Below are positions 8,335-16,203 of a stretch of 34,576 nucleotides of DNA, piece by piece. The position numbers were made by a program, and so were the translations under genes. The number at the start of each line of letters is the position of its first letter. The stretch's first letter is position 1. Under the pieces are notes generated by a model, which searched no databases, had not been told where the DNA came from, and was given only the letters and a program-made list of their open reading frames with translations. The stretch spans positions 1 to 34,576 of the forward strand of contig PMBS01000082.1 of the NCBI GenBank assembly GCA_003153015.1, read 5' to 3'. This DNA is from Myxococcales bacterium. Its GTDB lineage: Bacteria > Myxococcota_A > Polyangia > Fen-1088.

Positions 8335-8394
8335 CTGAGTGGCGCCACTATATGCCTTGGTGTACTCGCTGGTTCAATCAACCACTCGCGCATC
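8335..8394. promoter_or_regulatory. divergent intergenic region with palindrome upstream of trpB
   Basis: This 60-base gap separates trpB (minus) from the cysteine-motif protein (plus). It holds the perfect palindrome AGTGGCGCCACT at 8338-8349. On the minus strand TTGAAC (8377-8372) and TATAGT (8352-8347) resemble -35 and -10 boxes, with a rather long spacer of 19. The -10 overlaps the palindrome, so a protein bound there would block it. A start point 6-7 bases downstream would leave almost no leader for trpB. This is inference from sequence pattern only. Confidence 0.35.
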
Positions 8395-8838
8395 ATGTCG
8401 ACGAAATCCAACGACAGCACGGCATTCGACCCCAGCCGACGCAGGCTCTGCCCAGACGGCTCCTGTATCGGTCTCATAGGCAGTGACGGGAAGTGCACAG
8501 TCTGCGGCACGCTCGCCCCGGGAGGGACCGGGGAGAAGCCGGCCGCCAGCCCGCCTGCCTTGCCCACTCCAGAGCCAGAATCGCGTGGGGAGCCTGCCGG
8601 CTTTGCCAGCGCCGCGCGTGGCGGACCATCGCGCGAGGCCGAGCGAAGCGAGCGGGGTGGGGAGGCGGGTGGGGGGCCGAAGGGTGTGGGAACCCTCCCA
8701 GGGTTCCCACGTGAGATCGAAACCACGTCCGACGCGGAGGAAGCCTTCAACCCCAACCGCCGGCTCTGCCCTGACGAGGCCTGCATCGGCGTGATCGGCA
8801 GCGACAGCAAGTGTAGCGTCTGCGGCCGTCGGGGTTAA
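8395..8838 (+). CDS. small protein with two four-cysteine zinc-ribbon-like motifs
   Basis: A 147-residue protein of unknown function with two near-identical cysteine motifs. The first has Cys19, 24, 34 and 37; the second has Cys125, 130, 140 and 143, at the extreme C-terminus. Both fit C-x4-C-x9-C-x2-C, with the phrases RLCPD, CIGxIGSD and KCxVCG, so each probably binds one zinc. The linker between them is low complexity; residues 61-106 are encoded by a copy of the dispersed palindromic repeat also seen at 2498-2570, read in frame without stops. The ATG at 8395 is preferred because the first motif follows directly; the frame is open far upstream only as a shadow of trpB. I recall similar CPDxxCIG motifs in myxobacterial hypothetical proteins but cannot assign a role. 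Confidence 0.7.
   Translation: MSTKSNDSTAFDPSRRRLCPDGSCIGLIGSDGKCTVCGTLAPGGTGEKPAASPPALPTPEPESRGEPAGFASAARGGPSREAERSERGGEAGGGPKGVGTLPGFPREIETTSDAEEAFNPNRRLCPDEACIGVIGSDSKCSVCGRRG
8577..8710. repeat. dispersed palindromic repeat, copy inside a coding region
   Basis: Aligns with the reverse complement of 2498-2570: it shares CGCGTGGG, GCCGGCTTTGCC, ACCATCGCG and the terminal hairpin, and has about 40 extra central bases (AGCGAAGCGAGCGGGG and G-rich blocks). The hairpin at 8686-8710 (GTGGGAACCCT, loop CCC, AGGGTTCCCAC) has a perfect 11-bp stem. The insert is read in frame through the linker of the cysteine-motif protein, comparable in principle to the palindromic elements found inside Rickettsia genes. 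Confidence 0.75.
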
Positions 8839-8871
8839 TCCCCAAAATTTGCGATTGGTTGCGACTGGTAT

Positions 8872-8888
8872 CTAAAGTGAAACTTTAG
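8872..8888. terminator. hairpin between convergent genes
   Basis: CTAAAGT (8872-8878), loop GAA, ACTTTAG (8882-8888): a perfect 7-bp stem between the convergent ends of the cysteine-motif gene and the quinone oxidoreductase gene. It is flanked by the looser inverted pair GGTTGCG and CGCAACC. The AT-rich stem has no U-tract on either side, so a bidirectional terminator role is plausible but not certain. Confidence 0.4.
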
Positions 8889-8892
8889 GAAT

Positions 8893-9870
8893 CTACGCAA
8901 CCAGTACAACCGAGCCCGTCGTTCTGCGTTCCTCGATGGCTGTATGGGCTGCACCGGCTTCCCGCAAAGGGAACTGCAGTGGTGCCTGGATGCGCACGGC
9001 ACCCGCGCGCACCACCTGGAACAGATCGCTGGCCGTGCGGCGCAGGGCCTCTGCGGTGGCGGCGTAGGTGCTCAGGGTTGGGCGGGTCAGATACAGCGAA
9101 CCCTTGACGCCGAGGGTGGTGATGTCGAACGGGGGAACCAGACCCGAGGACTGGCCAAACGCGACCAGGAGGCCGCGCGGCTGCAGACAATCCAGCGATG
9201 CCTGAAAGGTATCCTTGCCCACGCCGTCGTAGACCACGCGCACCCCGCGTCCCCCGGTGATCTGGCGAACGCGCTCGACGATGTCCTCGCGCGTGTACAC
9301 GATGACATGGTCGCAGCCGTTGGCACGGGCCAACGCCGCCTTCTCGTCGCTGCCCACCGTGCCTACCACGGTGGCGCCGAGGTGCTTGGCCCACTGGCAG
9401 GCGATCTGCCCCACCCCGCCAGCCGCAGCATGAAACAGGATGGTGTCCCCGCGCTCAAGGTGAATGGTCTGCAAGAGAAGGTACTGGGCGGTGAGACCCT
9501 TGAGCATGATGCAAGCGGCGGTGCGATCGTCGATGTCGTCAGGCAAGCGCACCAAGCGCTCTGCGGGCAGCACGCGCGCCTCAGCGTATGCCCCGACTGG
9601 CCCGGTGGCACAGGCAACTCGATCCCCCACCCGCAGCTCGCTCACCCCGGGACCGACCGCCTCCACCACACCAGCAGCTTCGCTGCCCAGCCCGCTGGGA
9701 AGGGACAACTTGTACACGCCCCGGCGTTGATAGATGTCGATGAAGTTAACGCCTACGTAGTGATGGCGGACCAGGGCTTCGCCCGGACCTGGGGCGGCCA
9801 AGCTGACCGCTTCCCACGACAGCACCTCCGGGCCGCCCGTGTTGTGTATACGAATGGCCTCTGTCATCAA
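8893..9870 (-). CDS. NADPH:quinone oxidoreductase family protein
   Basis: A 325-residue medium-chain dehydrogenase/reductase of the zeta-crystallin/QorA type, expected to reduce quinones or enone-type substrates with NADPH in the cytoplasm. The N-terminal GroES-like domain includes YVGVNFIDIYQRRGVY and the GLGSEAAGVVEAVG segment. The Rossmann domain has the nucleotide motif HAAAGGVGQIACQWAK, then VVGTVGSDEKAALARANGCDHVI. The structural and catalytic zinc ligands of alcohol dehydrogenases are absent, as expected for this branch. It starts with two Met codons (9870 or 9867). It stands alone, 50 bases from divergent hemE. Confidence 0.9.
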   Translation of the reverse strand: MMTEAIRIHNTGGPEVLSWEAVSLAAPGPGEALVRHHYVGVNFIDIYQRRGVYKLSLPSGLGSEAAGVVEAVGPGVSELRVGDRVACATGPVGAYAEARVLPAERLVRLPDDIDDRTAACIMLKGLTAQYLLLQTIHLERGDTILFHAAAGGVGQIACQWAKHLGATVVGTVGSDEKAALARANGCDHVIVYTREDIVERVRQITGGRGVRVVYDGVGKDTFQASLDCLQPRGLLVAFGQSSGLVPPFDITTLGVKGSLYLTRPTLSTYAATAEALRRTASDLFQVVRAGAVRIQAPLQFPLREAGAAHTAIEERRTTGSVVLVA

Positions 9871-9920
9871 TGAAACCTAGCATCGGTGTGGCGCCGAGGC
9901 ACGAGTGGTAGAACTGCACC

Positions 9921-10943
9921 ATGGGCTCTTTGTTCCTCGACGCCTGCCGCGGTGAATCCACTCCGCGGCCGCCCCTCTGGGTGATGCGCCAGGCAGGCCG
10001 CTACCTCCCGGAATACCGGGAGGTGCGCCAGAACGTCACCTTTCTCGAACTGTGCAAGACACCGCGACTGGCGGCCGAGGTGACTATGCAGCCCATCCGG
10101 CGCTTTGCCTTCGACGCGGCGATTGTGTTCTCTGACCTGCTGATTCCCTTGGAAGCCATGGGGCAGATGGTCCGCTTTGCCGAAGACGGCCCCACCCTCA
10201 CGCCACCGGTGCGAGCCGCGGCCGACCTGGCCCGACTCGCGCCCTTCGATCCCTGGGAGCGCACGCCGTTCGTCCTGGAAACCATCCGGTTGCTACGCCC
10301 GCAGCTCGGCGAGACGCCGCTCATCGGATTCGCGGGCGCGCCGTTCACTACTGCGACCTACGCCATCGAGGGCAAGACCTCGCAGCGGTTCATCGAAACC
10401 AAGAAGCTTTTCTACCGAGATCCGGATACGGCCCACCGGCTGCTGGAGCTGATCGAAAGTGCCACCCGCGCCTATCTTCTGGCCCAGGTGGCTGCGGGCG
10501 CCCAGGCCATCCAGATCTTCGACTCCTGGCTCGGGGTGGTCTCCCCTGAAGAATGGGACGAGTTCGTGGCCGGGCCCACCGCGAGCCTGGTGGCCGCGGT
10601 AAAGGCGACCGGTGTGCCGGTCATCTATTTTCCCAATGGGGCAACGACCATCCTCGACCGCGTGGCGCGCGTGGGGGCCGACGTCTACGGGATTGACTGG
10701 CGCCTGCCTCTCGACCAGGCGCGGGCGCGGCTCGCGCTGGGCGGCGCCGAGCGGGCGGCCGTGCAGGGTAACCTCGATCCCGCGGTTCTGTTGGGCCCGG
10801 TTGAGCGGATTGCACGCCAGGCCGCCGAGGTGATTCGCCGCGGGGCTGGCCGCGGTCACATTTTCAACCTGGGGCATGGCATCTACCCGGACACTCCGCT
10901 GGAGAACGTCGAGGCCCTGGTCCGCGCCGTGCGGGGCGAATAG
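9921..10943 (+). CDS. hemE: uroporphyrinogen decarboxylase
   Basis: A 340-residue cytoplasmic enzyme that removes four carboxyl groups from uroporphyrinogen III to give coproporphyrinogen III in haem biosynthesis. The signature WVMRQAGRYLPEYR (residues 20-33) holds the substrate-binding Arg residues, FDAAIVFSDLL carries the catalytic Asp, and GFAGAPFTTATYAIEG and FDSWLG follow. The C-terminal GHIFNLGHGI is also typical. Length is normal. It is followed 17 bases later by hemH, forming a haem operon; coproporphyrinogen and protoporphyrinogen oxidases are not in the window. Confidence 0.96.
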   Translation: MGSLFLDACRGESTPRPPLWVMRQAGRYLPEYREVRQNVTFLELCKTPRLAAEVTMQPIRRFAFDAAIVFSDLLIPLEAMGQMVRFAEDGPTLTPPVRAAADLARLAPFDPWERTPFVLETIRLLRPQLGETPLIGFAGAPFTTATYAIEGKTSQRFIETKKLFYRDPDTAHRLLELIESATRAYLLAQVAAGAQAIQIFDSWLGVVSPEEWDEFVAGPTASLVAAVKATGVPVIYFPNGATTILDRVARVGADVYGIDWRLPLDQARARLALGGAERAAVQGNLDPAVLLGPVERIARQAAEVIRRGAGRGHIFNLGHGIYPDTPLENVEALVRAVRGE

Positions 10944-10960
10944 CCGCACAGGATTAAGCT

Positions 10961-11929
10961 GTGCTTGGGGTTGTTGCCCTCAATTTCGGAGGCCCGGATT
11001 CGCTGGCGGCAGTGGAGCCGTTCTTGCGCAACCTGTTCGCCGATCCCGACGTCATTCAGTTGGGCTGGGCGCGGCCTGTGCAGCCGCTGTTGGCGCGTCT
11101 CATCGCGCGCCGCCGGGCCGCTTTCTCGCGGGCCGCGTACGCCCAGATCGGCGGGTGCTCACCCATCCGTGATGAATCGACGGCCCAGGTGCAGGCGATG
11201 GTCAGGGCTATGACCGCGGCGGGTGTCGCGGCTCGGCCGTACCTGGCCATGAGCTACTGGCACCCCTTTCCCCCCGAGACCGCAGCGGCGATGCAAGCCG
11301 ACGGCATCACACAGGCGCTGCTCTTGCCTCTTCATCCCCATCGATCGCGAACCACCAGCGGATCAGCGTTTCGTAGCATCGAAGCCGCCCTGGCCGGCAT
11401 CGCCACTGCGCGCATTGATGGATACGCCACTGCCCCAGGCTACATCGAGGCTTTGTGCGACCGCATCAGCGAAGCCTCGGGACAACTGCCGGAGCTGGAA
11501 CGCGCGACGGCCCCGGTGCTGTTTTCCGCGCATGGCCTTCCGGCAGACTACATCCGCCGCGGCGATCCTTATCTCGACGACATTCGCTCGACCGTGGCCG
11601 CAGTCACCCGGCGGCTCAGTCTGCAGAGCCGATCGCAACTCGCCTTCCAAAGCCGCGTGGGCCGGCAACGCTGGCTTGCGCCCAGCACGGAAGAAGCGCT
11701 TGACGCCTTGGCTGCCGCGGGCCACCGAGCCGTGGTCGTGGTTCCGGTTTCCTTCACCGGTGAGCATCTTGAAACCCTGCAAGAGATCGACATCCTGTAC
11801 CGCGAGCGGGCCGCGGCGCGCGGGATCGTCAACTTCGCCCGAACGCGGGCCGTGGGCTGCCATCCCGCTTTCATTTCAGAGTTGGCAGCCTTGCTCATCT
11901 CCGCCGCGCGCGCGCGCGGCTGGGTCTAG
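10961..11929 (+). CDS. hemH: ferrochelatase
   Basis: A 322-residue enzyme that inserts Fe2+ into protoporphyrin IX (or coproporphyrin III in some lineages). Family segments are present: VALNFGGPDS at the start, GGCSPI, AMSYWHPFPPE with the metal-site His, FSAHGLPADYIRRGDPY and FQSRVGRQRWLAPST. The GTG start at 10961 has an AGGA at 10950-10953, 7 bases upstream, which supports it. It forms an operon with hemE. In the usual MRYWHP motif this protein has SYWHP, a mild variation. Confidence 0.95.
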   Translation: MLGVVALNFGGPDSLAAVEPFLRNLFADPDVIQLGWARPVQPLLARLIARRRAAFSRAAYAQIGGCSPIRDESTAQVQAMVRAMTAAGVAARPYLAMSYWHPFPPETAAAMQADGITQALLLPLHPHRSRTTSGSAFRSIEAALAGIATARIDGYATAPGYIEALCDRISEASGQLPELERATAPVLFSAHGLPADYIRRGDPYLDDIRSTVAAVTRRLSLQSRSQLAFQSRVGRQRWLAPSTEEALDALAAAGHRAVVVVPVSFTGEHLETLQEIDILYRERAAARGIVNFARTRAVGCHPAFISELAALLISAARARGWV

Positions 11930-12049
11930 ACTTGCAGCCCCGGTTGCGGCGTGTGGCTGCTCTGTGCCCTCCCCTCTCCCCTCTGCGTTCTCGGCGGCCG
12001 GTTGCTGCCGACGTGAATGGACTGGCCCACTTTGGGTGCGGCCATGAGT
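11930..12049. other. gap between hemH and the FG-GAP gene
   Basis: 120 bases between the convergent ends of hemH and the FG-GAP lipoprotein gene. It contains a CCCTCCCCTCTCCCCTCT pyrimidine run at about 11969 but no good hairpin, and no gene was recognised. Confidence 0.4.
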
Positions 12050-13441
12050 CTACTGGGCGAAGCAGCGCGGGTCAGGGGCGAGGGCCGTGGTCGGGTCAGC
12101 GGTGCCTGCGAAAGCAAAGAATGTGAAGATGCCCGCGTCGGCGCCCACCACCAGGAGGTGTGTGTCTCTGCCGTTCTTGCAGGCGAGGCTGCTGTTGAAC
12201 TCCAGCTCGGCCAAGCCGAAATCCGTGCTGGGAGTCACCGTCAAAGCACTATCGTTGACGATGGCGACCAGAGTTGTGCCATCGACATTCAGCTTGTACA
12301 CAAGGACCTGCTCGGCGTTCTGCCCGCTGACCTGCACGGCTGTGATCGCGAGCTCTTTGCTACCGTCGGCATCGATGTCGACCAGCGCCACCCGCTGTCC
12401 GAACGGCAAGCCGGGGTCGCTTCGGGTGAACGTGTTGGTCAACGTGGTGCCGTTGAGGGAGTTGTGGAAAAGATAGGCATGATCAGGCGGAGCGCCCACG
12501 ACAAGATCGGTCGGGCCGTTTGAGTCCGGTACCGCCGCCAGCGCCGTGCCGAATCCAGGCGAATTGCCGCCGGGAACCGACAGCTCGATCGGGCAAGACA
12601 GCTCGGCGGTGCTCGCGCTGTACTGCAGGATGACCACGCGTCCGTGTCCGGTCCCGTCCGTGTTTGGCAGTCCGACCGCGATTTCCTGTCTAGCGCCGCC
12701 GTCGGAGTCGGGCAGAAAATCCCCGACCGCAAGCGACCGGTAGAGTTTCCGGGACATCGGCGCAGAGAGAGCGCAACTCGCAGCCGAAACCACGTCTCCG
12801 GTAGGGAAGCCCAGCACGTGAACCCTACTGTCGGACACCACAATTGCCTCATCGGCTGTAGCCTGGGTCACTCGCCCGCTCGCAACTGCCAAGCCAAATT
12901 GGCTTTCAGTGGACAATCCGTATCGCGGCTGCGGCGGTTCGCTGGCACTCTTGAAGTTCGTGTTACCGCTGGCATCCGCGCCCAGCGTGAGGAACGCAAC
13001 CGTCCCTTGCCCGAGTGAAGAGCCGAGATTCGGCATGCCGAGCACAATGATTTCGGCCGCGGCACTGCCTACTGCGGTCGAACCGATCAGCCGGGCCGCG
13101 CTGGCGATGCCCTGGCCGGGCTGGTCGGGATCCAGGCCCAGGAGGGTGTCAAGATTCTTGCTCGTCGCAGTCTGAACCTGGGGCTTGCCATCGCGGTCAA
13201 AATCCGCCACGGCCAGGCTTGGAGCCTCGGTTCCCGCGAAGAGCAGACGTGCCGCCACGTTGGGTCTCTTGGGGTCCGCAGGTGGGGGCAGGGGCAAAAG
13301 AGTGAGGTCTGCGCTAGACCCGAAGCCATCGGGCGCGCCAATGACCTGCACCGGTGCCTTGTCGAGTGCAGCAGCGAATTCGCCAGGATCGCACCCGCTC
13401 GCGAGCGCCAGGGCCGAGAAGACCAATAGTGTCCGTCGCAT
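12050..13441 (-). CDS. FG-GAP/integrin-alpha-like repeat lipoprotein
   Basis: A 463-residue envelope protein. The N-terminus (MRRTLLVFSALALASGC) is a lipoprotein-type signal with Cys17; the residue after it is Asp. The mature protein has repeated FG-GAP/VCBS-type units: AVADFDRDGKPQ near residue 78, VGDFLPDSDGGARQEIAVGLPNTDGTGHGRV near 235, GFGTALAAVPDSNGPTDLVVGAPP near 297 and ALVDIDADGSKELAITAV near 350. The Asp-rich loops DFDRDG and DIDADG are the calcium-binding type. Such beta-propellers usually mediate binding at the cell surface; the ligand is unknown. It starts 1 base after the stop of the upstream PEGA/TPR gene, so the two form one transcription unit. Confidence 0.85.
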   Translation of the reverse strand: MRRTLLVFSALALASGCDPGEFAAALDKAPVQVIGAPDGFGSSADLTLLPLPPPADPKRPNVAARLLFAGTEAPSLAVADFDRDGKPQVQTATSKNLDTLLGLDPDQPGQGIASAARLIGSTAVGSAAAEIIVLGMPNLGSSLGQGTVAFLTLGADASGNTNFKSASEPPQPRYGLSTESQFGLAVASGRVTQATADEAIVVSDSRVHVLGFPTGDVVSAASCALSAPMSRKLYRSLAVGDFLPDSDGGARQEIAVGLPNTDGTGHGRVVILQYSASTAELSCPIELSVPGGNSPGFGTALAAVPDSNGPTDLVVGAPPDHAYLFHNSLNGTTLTNTFTRSDPGLPFGQRVALVDIDADGSKELAITAVQVSGQNAEQVLVYKLNVDGTTLVAIVNDSALTVTPSTDFGLAELEFNSSLACKNGRDTHLLVVGADAGIFTFFAFAGTADPTTALAPDPRCFAQ

Positions 13442-13442
13442 C

Positions 13443-14933
13443 TTAGAACCTCCCCGCGGCGGAAAGCCCAGCGCCGCCTGGCAATCCGAAGGGCACCAGG
13501 CTCACCTGCTTCGGCTCGGGCCCGGCCAGGTTCACCTTCTTGACGTTGGCCGTGCTGGGCGGCCCGGATTCGAGGAAATTCCACAGCGACAACAGCCCGG
13601 TCAGCGCCCCCAGTCCGAAAGCCACGTCGGCGCCAACGTAGTACCACTTCGCGGTGTCTCGGCGCGAATCGTTGCTGTTGGTGAACTTGGCAGGGTTCGC
13701 GATGTCGCTGTTGATCTGGTCTTTGATGCTGTTCCCCGTCACACCCAAGTAGATGCCACCGCCGAACGACAAAGCCGAGAGAACGGCATAGGTCCATGCC
13801 TTCTTCTTGGGGGGCTTGGGCGAAAACTGCAGTTCCAGCGTCGTCTCATCGGCGCGCTCGGCCACTAGCTTGCCCTTGTATGCCTCCATCCCGTCCTTCT
13901 GCACGACGATCTGATGTTCGCCCGGCTTGACCTGCTGCTCGCATGGCATGGTACAGGCTACAGTTCCATCCACCATGAGACGCGCGCCTTGACTCTCGGG
14001 GCCACCGGCCTTGAGCACGCTGTACTCGACGGTCGCAAGCGTAAGCGTATGGGTGGTTGCGGTGCCCGGCTCGACCGTGATTTCCTTCTGACCGGTCTGG
14101 TACCCGGACTTGGCCACCCATAGCGAGTGCTTGCCCGGCTTCAGGTGCCCCGTGTACGGCGTCTTGCCGATGGCGCCAATGTCCTGCCGATCAATGAACA
14201 CGTCGGCGCCGGGCACGTTGGCGATGACCTCGATCCACCCCAGGAAGTGCTGTTCAGATAGCGCGATGTAGATCTCCACCACCTTGTCGGTGCGTGGGGT
14301 GATCTCTCGCTCTTCCGGCTTGAAGCCCTGGGCTTCGAAAAGCAGCTTCACCGGCTTCGGCTCCAGCGAGCCCTGCCACGGGGTGGTCGCGAACGTCCCT
14401 TTGGACTTGCTATCGAGGTAGATGCTGGCGCCGGTCGGCTTGGACTCGATGATCACCAAACCCTTGGTGGCGATGGTGGGCAGCAGCGCTGCAGGCGCAG
14501 GTGCCTTCTCGGTCTTGCCCAGTGCCGGGAGCGGCGGCGCGAGCAGCGCGTTCAGGCTCTCGATGCGTGTCTTGACCTCGGCGGCATCGCGGGCCTGCGG
14601 ATCCTTGTCGAGATAGCGCTGAAACATGTCGACGGCACGGTCCAGTTTCTTCGCCTTCTCGTACGCAACCGCGGCGTTGAAGAGAAACGAGCTGAACGGC
14701 TTCTTTTCGTAGGCCGACAGGAACTTGGCCGCTGCGTCGTCCCACAGCTCCCGCAAGTAGAGGATCTGGGCTTCCTCGAACTGGGCCTTGGCTGCCTGTA
14801 GCTCAGGGTCTACCGCTGCTTGCTCCTGCGCTCGCGCCATTCGTTCCGGGGCTCCCGCCACAGCACCCAGTCCGAAAACGGTGCATAGGGCTATCTTCGC
14901 TAGCCATCTCATGATCCGCAATGATTGCGCCAT
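13443..14933 (-). CDS. TPR and PEGA domain envelope protein
   Basis: A 496-residue exported protein. A signal peptide lies at about residues 9-35 (alternative start ATG at 14912). Residues 40-130 form TPR-like helices (AQFEEAQILYLRELWDDAAAKFLSAYEKKP, then FNAAVAYEKAKKLDRAVDMFQRYLDKDP). Three PEGA-type beta domains follow, opening near LVIIESKPTGASIYLD, IEVIANVPGADVFID and the GGPESQGARLMVDG stretch; these domains are known from surface-layer and signalling proteins, especially in myxobacteria. Near the C-terminus are one or two membrane segments (TYAVLSALSFGGGIYLGVTG and VGADVAFGLGALTGLLSLW). It is the first gene of a two-gene unit with the FG-GAP lipoprotein. Role inferred: a periplasmic or surface scaffold. 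Confidence 0.85.
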   Translation of the reverse strand: MAQSLRIMRWLAKIALCTVFGLGAVAGAPERMARAQEQAAVDPELQAAKAQFEEAQILYLRELWDDAAAKFLSAYEKKPFSSFLFNAAVAYEKAKKLDRAVDMFQRYLDKDPQARDAAEVKTRIESLNALLAPPLPALGKTEKAPAPAALLPTIATKGLVIIESKPTGASIYLDSKSKGTFATTPWQGSLEPKPVKLLFEAQGFKPEEREITPRTDKVVEIYIALSEQHFLGWIEVIANVPGADVFIDRQDIGAIGKTPYTGHLKPGKHSLWVAKSGYQTGQKEITVEPGTATTHTLTLATVEYSVLKAGGPESQGARLMVDGTVACTMPCEQQVKPGEHQIVVQKDGMEAYKGKLVAERADETTLELQFSPKPPKKKAWTYAVLSALSFGGGIYLGVTGNSIKDQINSDIANPAKFTNSNDSRRDTAKWYYVGADVAFGLGALTGLLSLWNFLESGPPSTANVKKVNLAGPEPKQVSLVPFGLPGGAGLSAAGRF

Positions 14934-15161
14934 TCGCCAGAGCCGATCAAGTTCCGACGCAATGCGAGTGGCTTTTTCTACGCGGCCACAAGTGGGCGCC
15001 GACTGCGAAGTGGTCAGCGACAGCAGCGACGGTCATCCGCCCCGCTCCACCTTCCCAAAGACTGACGACTAATCAGGCGCGTCTGCAGGCGCGTTTCCAT
15101 ACGGTGGCGCAGTCAGGGGCTTGCGCTACCGATTCGTAGCGGGCGAAGCCCTACCGCCTCT
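14934..15161. other. intergenic region upstream of the PEGA gene
   Basis: 228 bases between the nucleotidyltransferase stop and the PEGA/TPR start, all minus-strand genes. It should hold the promoter of the PEGA operon, but no convincing box pair was seen. It contains the hairpin at 15117-15151. Confidence 0.4.
15117..15151. terminator. hairpin downstream of nucleotidyltransferase gene
   Basis: GGGCTT (15117-15122) pairs with AAGCCC (15146-15151) and CGCTAC (15124-15129) with GTAGCG (15136-15141), around a six-base loop and a small internal loop. It lies 10 bases beyond the stop of the nucleotidyltransferase gene. There is no U-tract, so the terminator role is a guess. Confidence 0.4.
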
Positions 15162-16139
15162 TCAGGCCGCGCTGGCGTGGCGCGAGATCGGTGGAACCCG
15201 CGGGCGCAGTTCGGTTCGCCCAGTAGCCCGCTGCTGCAGCAGAATGCGCGAGAGAAGAAGCTCCAACTCCCCCGGATCCTCGATCGAATCCATCACGTGC
15301 TCGGTGCTAGTCCAGTCTGCCCAGCCGGATCCGTGCGCCTCGATCATGGCAAGATTCTTGGCTCCGCGCAGGAGCGCGCCATTCAGCTCGGCGGCCGGCA
15401 TGAGGCAGGCTGTCGCGGCCGCATTCGCCAGTGAGCCTTTGCCTGCCCAAAGACTGGCCACGGCCTCGGCTTGCATGGGCAACTGGCGTGCGGCCAAGTA
15501 CCACAGATGCTCGGCCCGGGCCACCAACGTCGAGGTATTCCACAGCGCACCGGCCGCCGCCAACTCCGCTGCCTGCAAAGGCGAGACACGCTCTGCCAGC
15601 TCTGCCACGGAACGGATCCGCCCGCCGAGCGGCTGGCCAGGTACGATCCATGCCCGGTTGGACATCTGGCGGCCCCCCGCCACACCGACGAGAATCACTG
15701 CCGCCGCGTCCAAAGCGTGACTTGCGGCCGCCACCGCGTCTACCAACGCCTCGGGACGGGGCACGTAATGATCAGCCGGCGTCACCAGCACACGCGCCTC
15801 CGGGCTGCGCGAAAAAACCCTTCCGAGCGGCAAGAGTAGGTCTAGACCCGCGCCGCATTCCGCTGGCCGCGTGATGATTTCGATCCCGGGCCACATGCGC
15901 AATTGGGCTCGCGCGACCGCCTGGTAGGCTGCCGCTACCACGACGACGATGCGCTCGGGTGGCACCAGGCCAGCGTACCGAGTCACCGTCTGCTGAAGCA
16001 GCGATCCTCCACCCGCAATCAGGGCAAACTGCTTGGGCAGGTCTGCTCCGCCGAGCGCCTCGCTAAGCGACTTCAGACGGTGGTCCTCACCACCAGCCAG
16101 GATGATTGCGTTTAGGGGTTCACACTGGGACATGACCAC
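15162..16139 (-). CDS. sugar-phosphate nucleotidyltransferase-like protein
   Basis: A 325-residue protein resembling mannose-1-phosphate guanylyltransferases, which make GDP-mannose from GTP and mannose 1-phosphate. The opening NAIILAGGEDHRLKSLSE, then LPKQFALIAGGGSLLQQT, follows the family pattern LAGGxGxRLxPLS...PKQF...SLLQ. The second Gly of the nucleotide loop is replaced by Glu-Asp-His, so activity may be altered. VLVTPADHYVP corresponds to the metal-binding DH segment, and WNTSTLVAR is also typical. The C-terminal isomerase domain of ManC-type proteins is absent. MVM gives two possible starts (16139 and 16133). It lies 64 bases downstream of the kinase gene on the same strand. Confidence 0.75.
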   Translation of the reverse strand: MVMSQCEPLNAIILAGGEDHRLKSLSEALGGADLPKQFALIAGGGSLLQQTVTRYAGLVPPERIVVVVAAAYQAVARAQLRMWPGIEIITRPAECGAGLDLLLPLGRVFSRSPEARVLVTPADHYVPRPEALVDAVAAASHALDAAAVILVGVAGGRQMSNRAWIVPGQPLGGRIRSVAELAERVSPLQAAELAAAGALWNTSTLVARAEHLWYLAARQLPMQAEAVASLWAGKGSLANAAATACLMPAAELNGALLRGAKNLAMIEAHGSGWADWTSTEHVMDSIEDPGELELLLSRILLQQRATGRTELRPRVPPISRHASAA

Positions 16140-16203
16140 CCTCCTTGTCTCAGGTGCGGGGCACCTGGGTTACGGCCATTCCCTGCTGCAAGACCGAGGC
16201 CAG

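Noticed and set aside
8366-8387. GGTTCAATCAACC as a possible tRNA T-arm
   Set aside because: No acceptor stem or anticodon arm can be built around it.
7219-8394. Long forward extension of the cysteine-motif protein across trpB
   Set aside because: This part is the antisense of trpB; the real start is taken as ATG 8395 just before the first motif.
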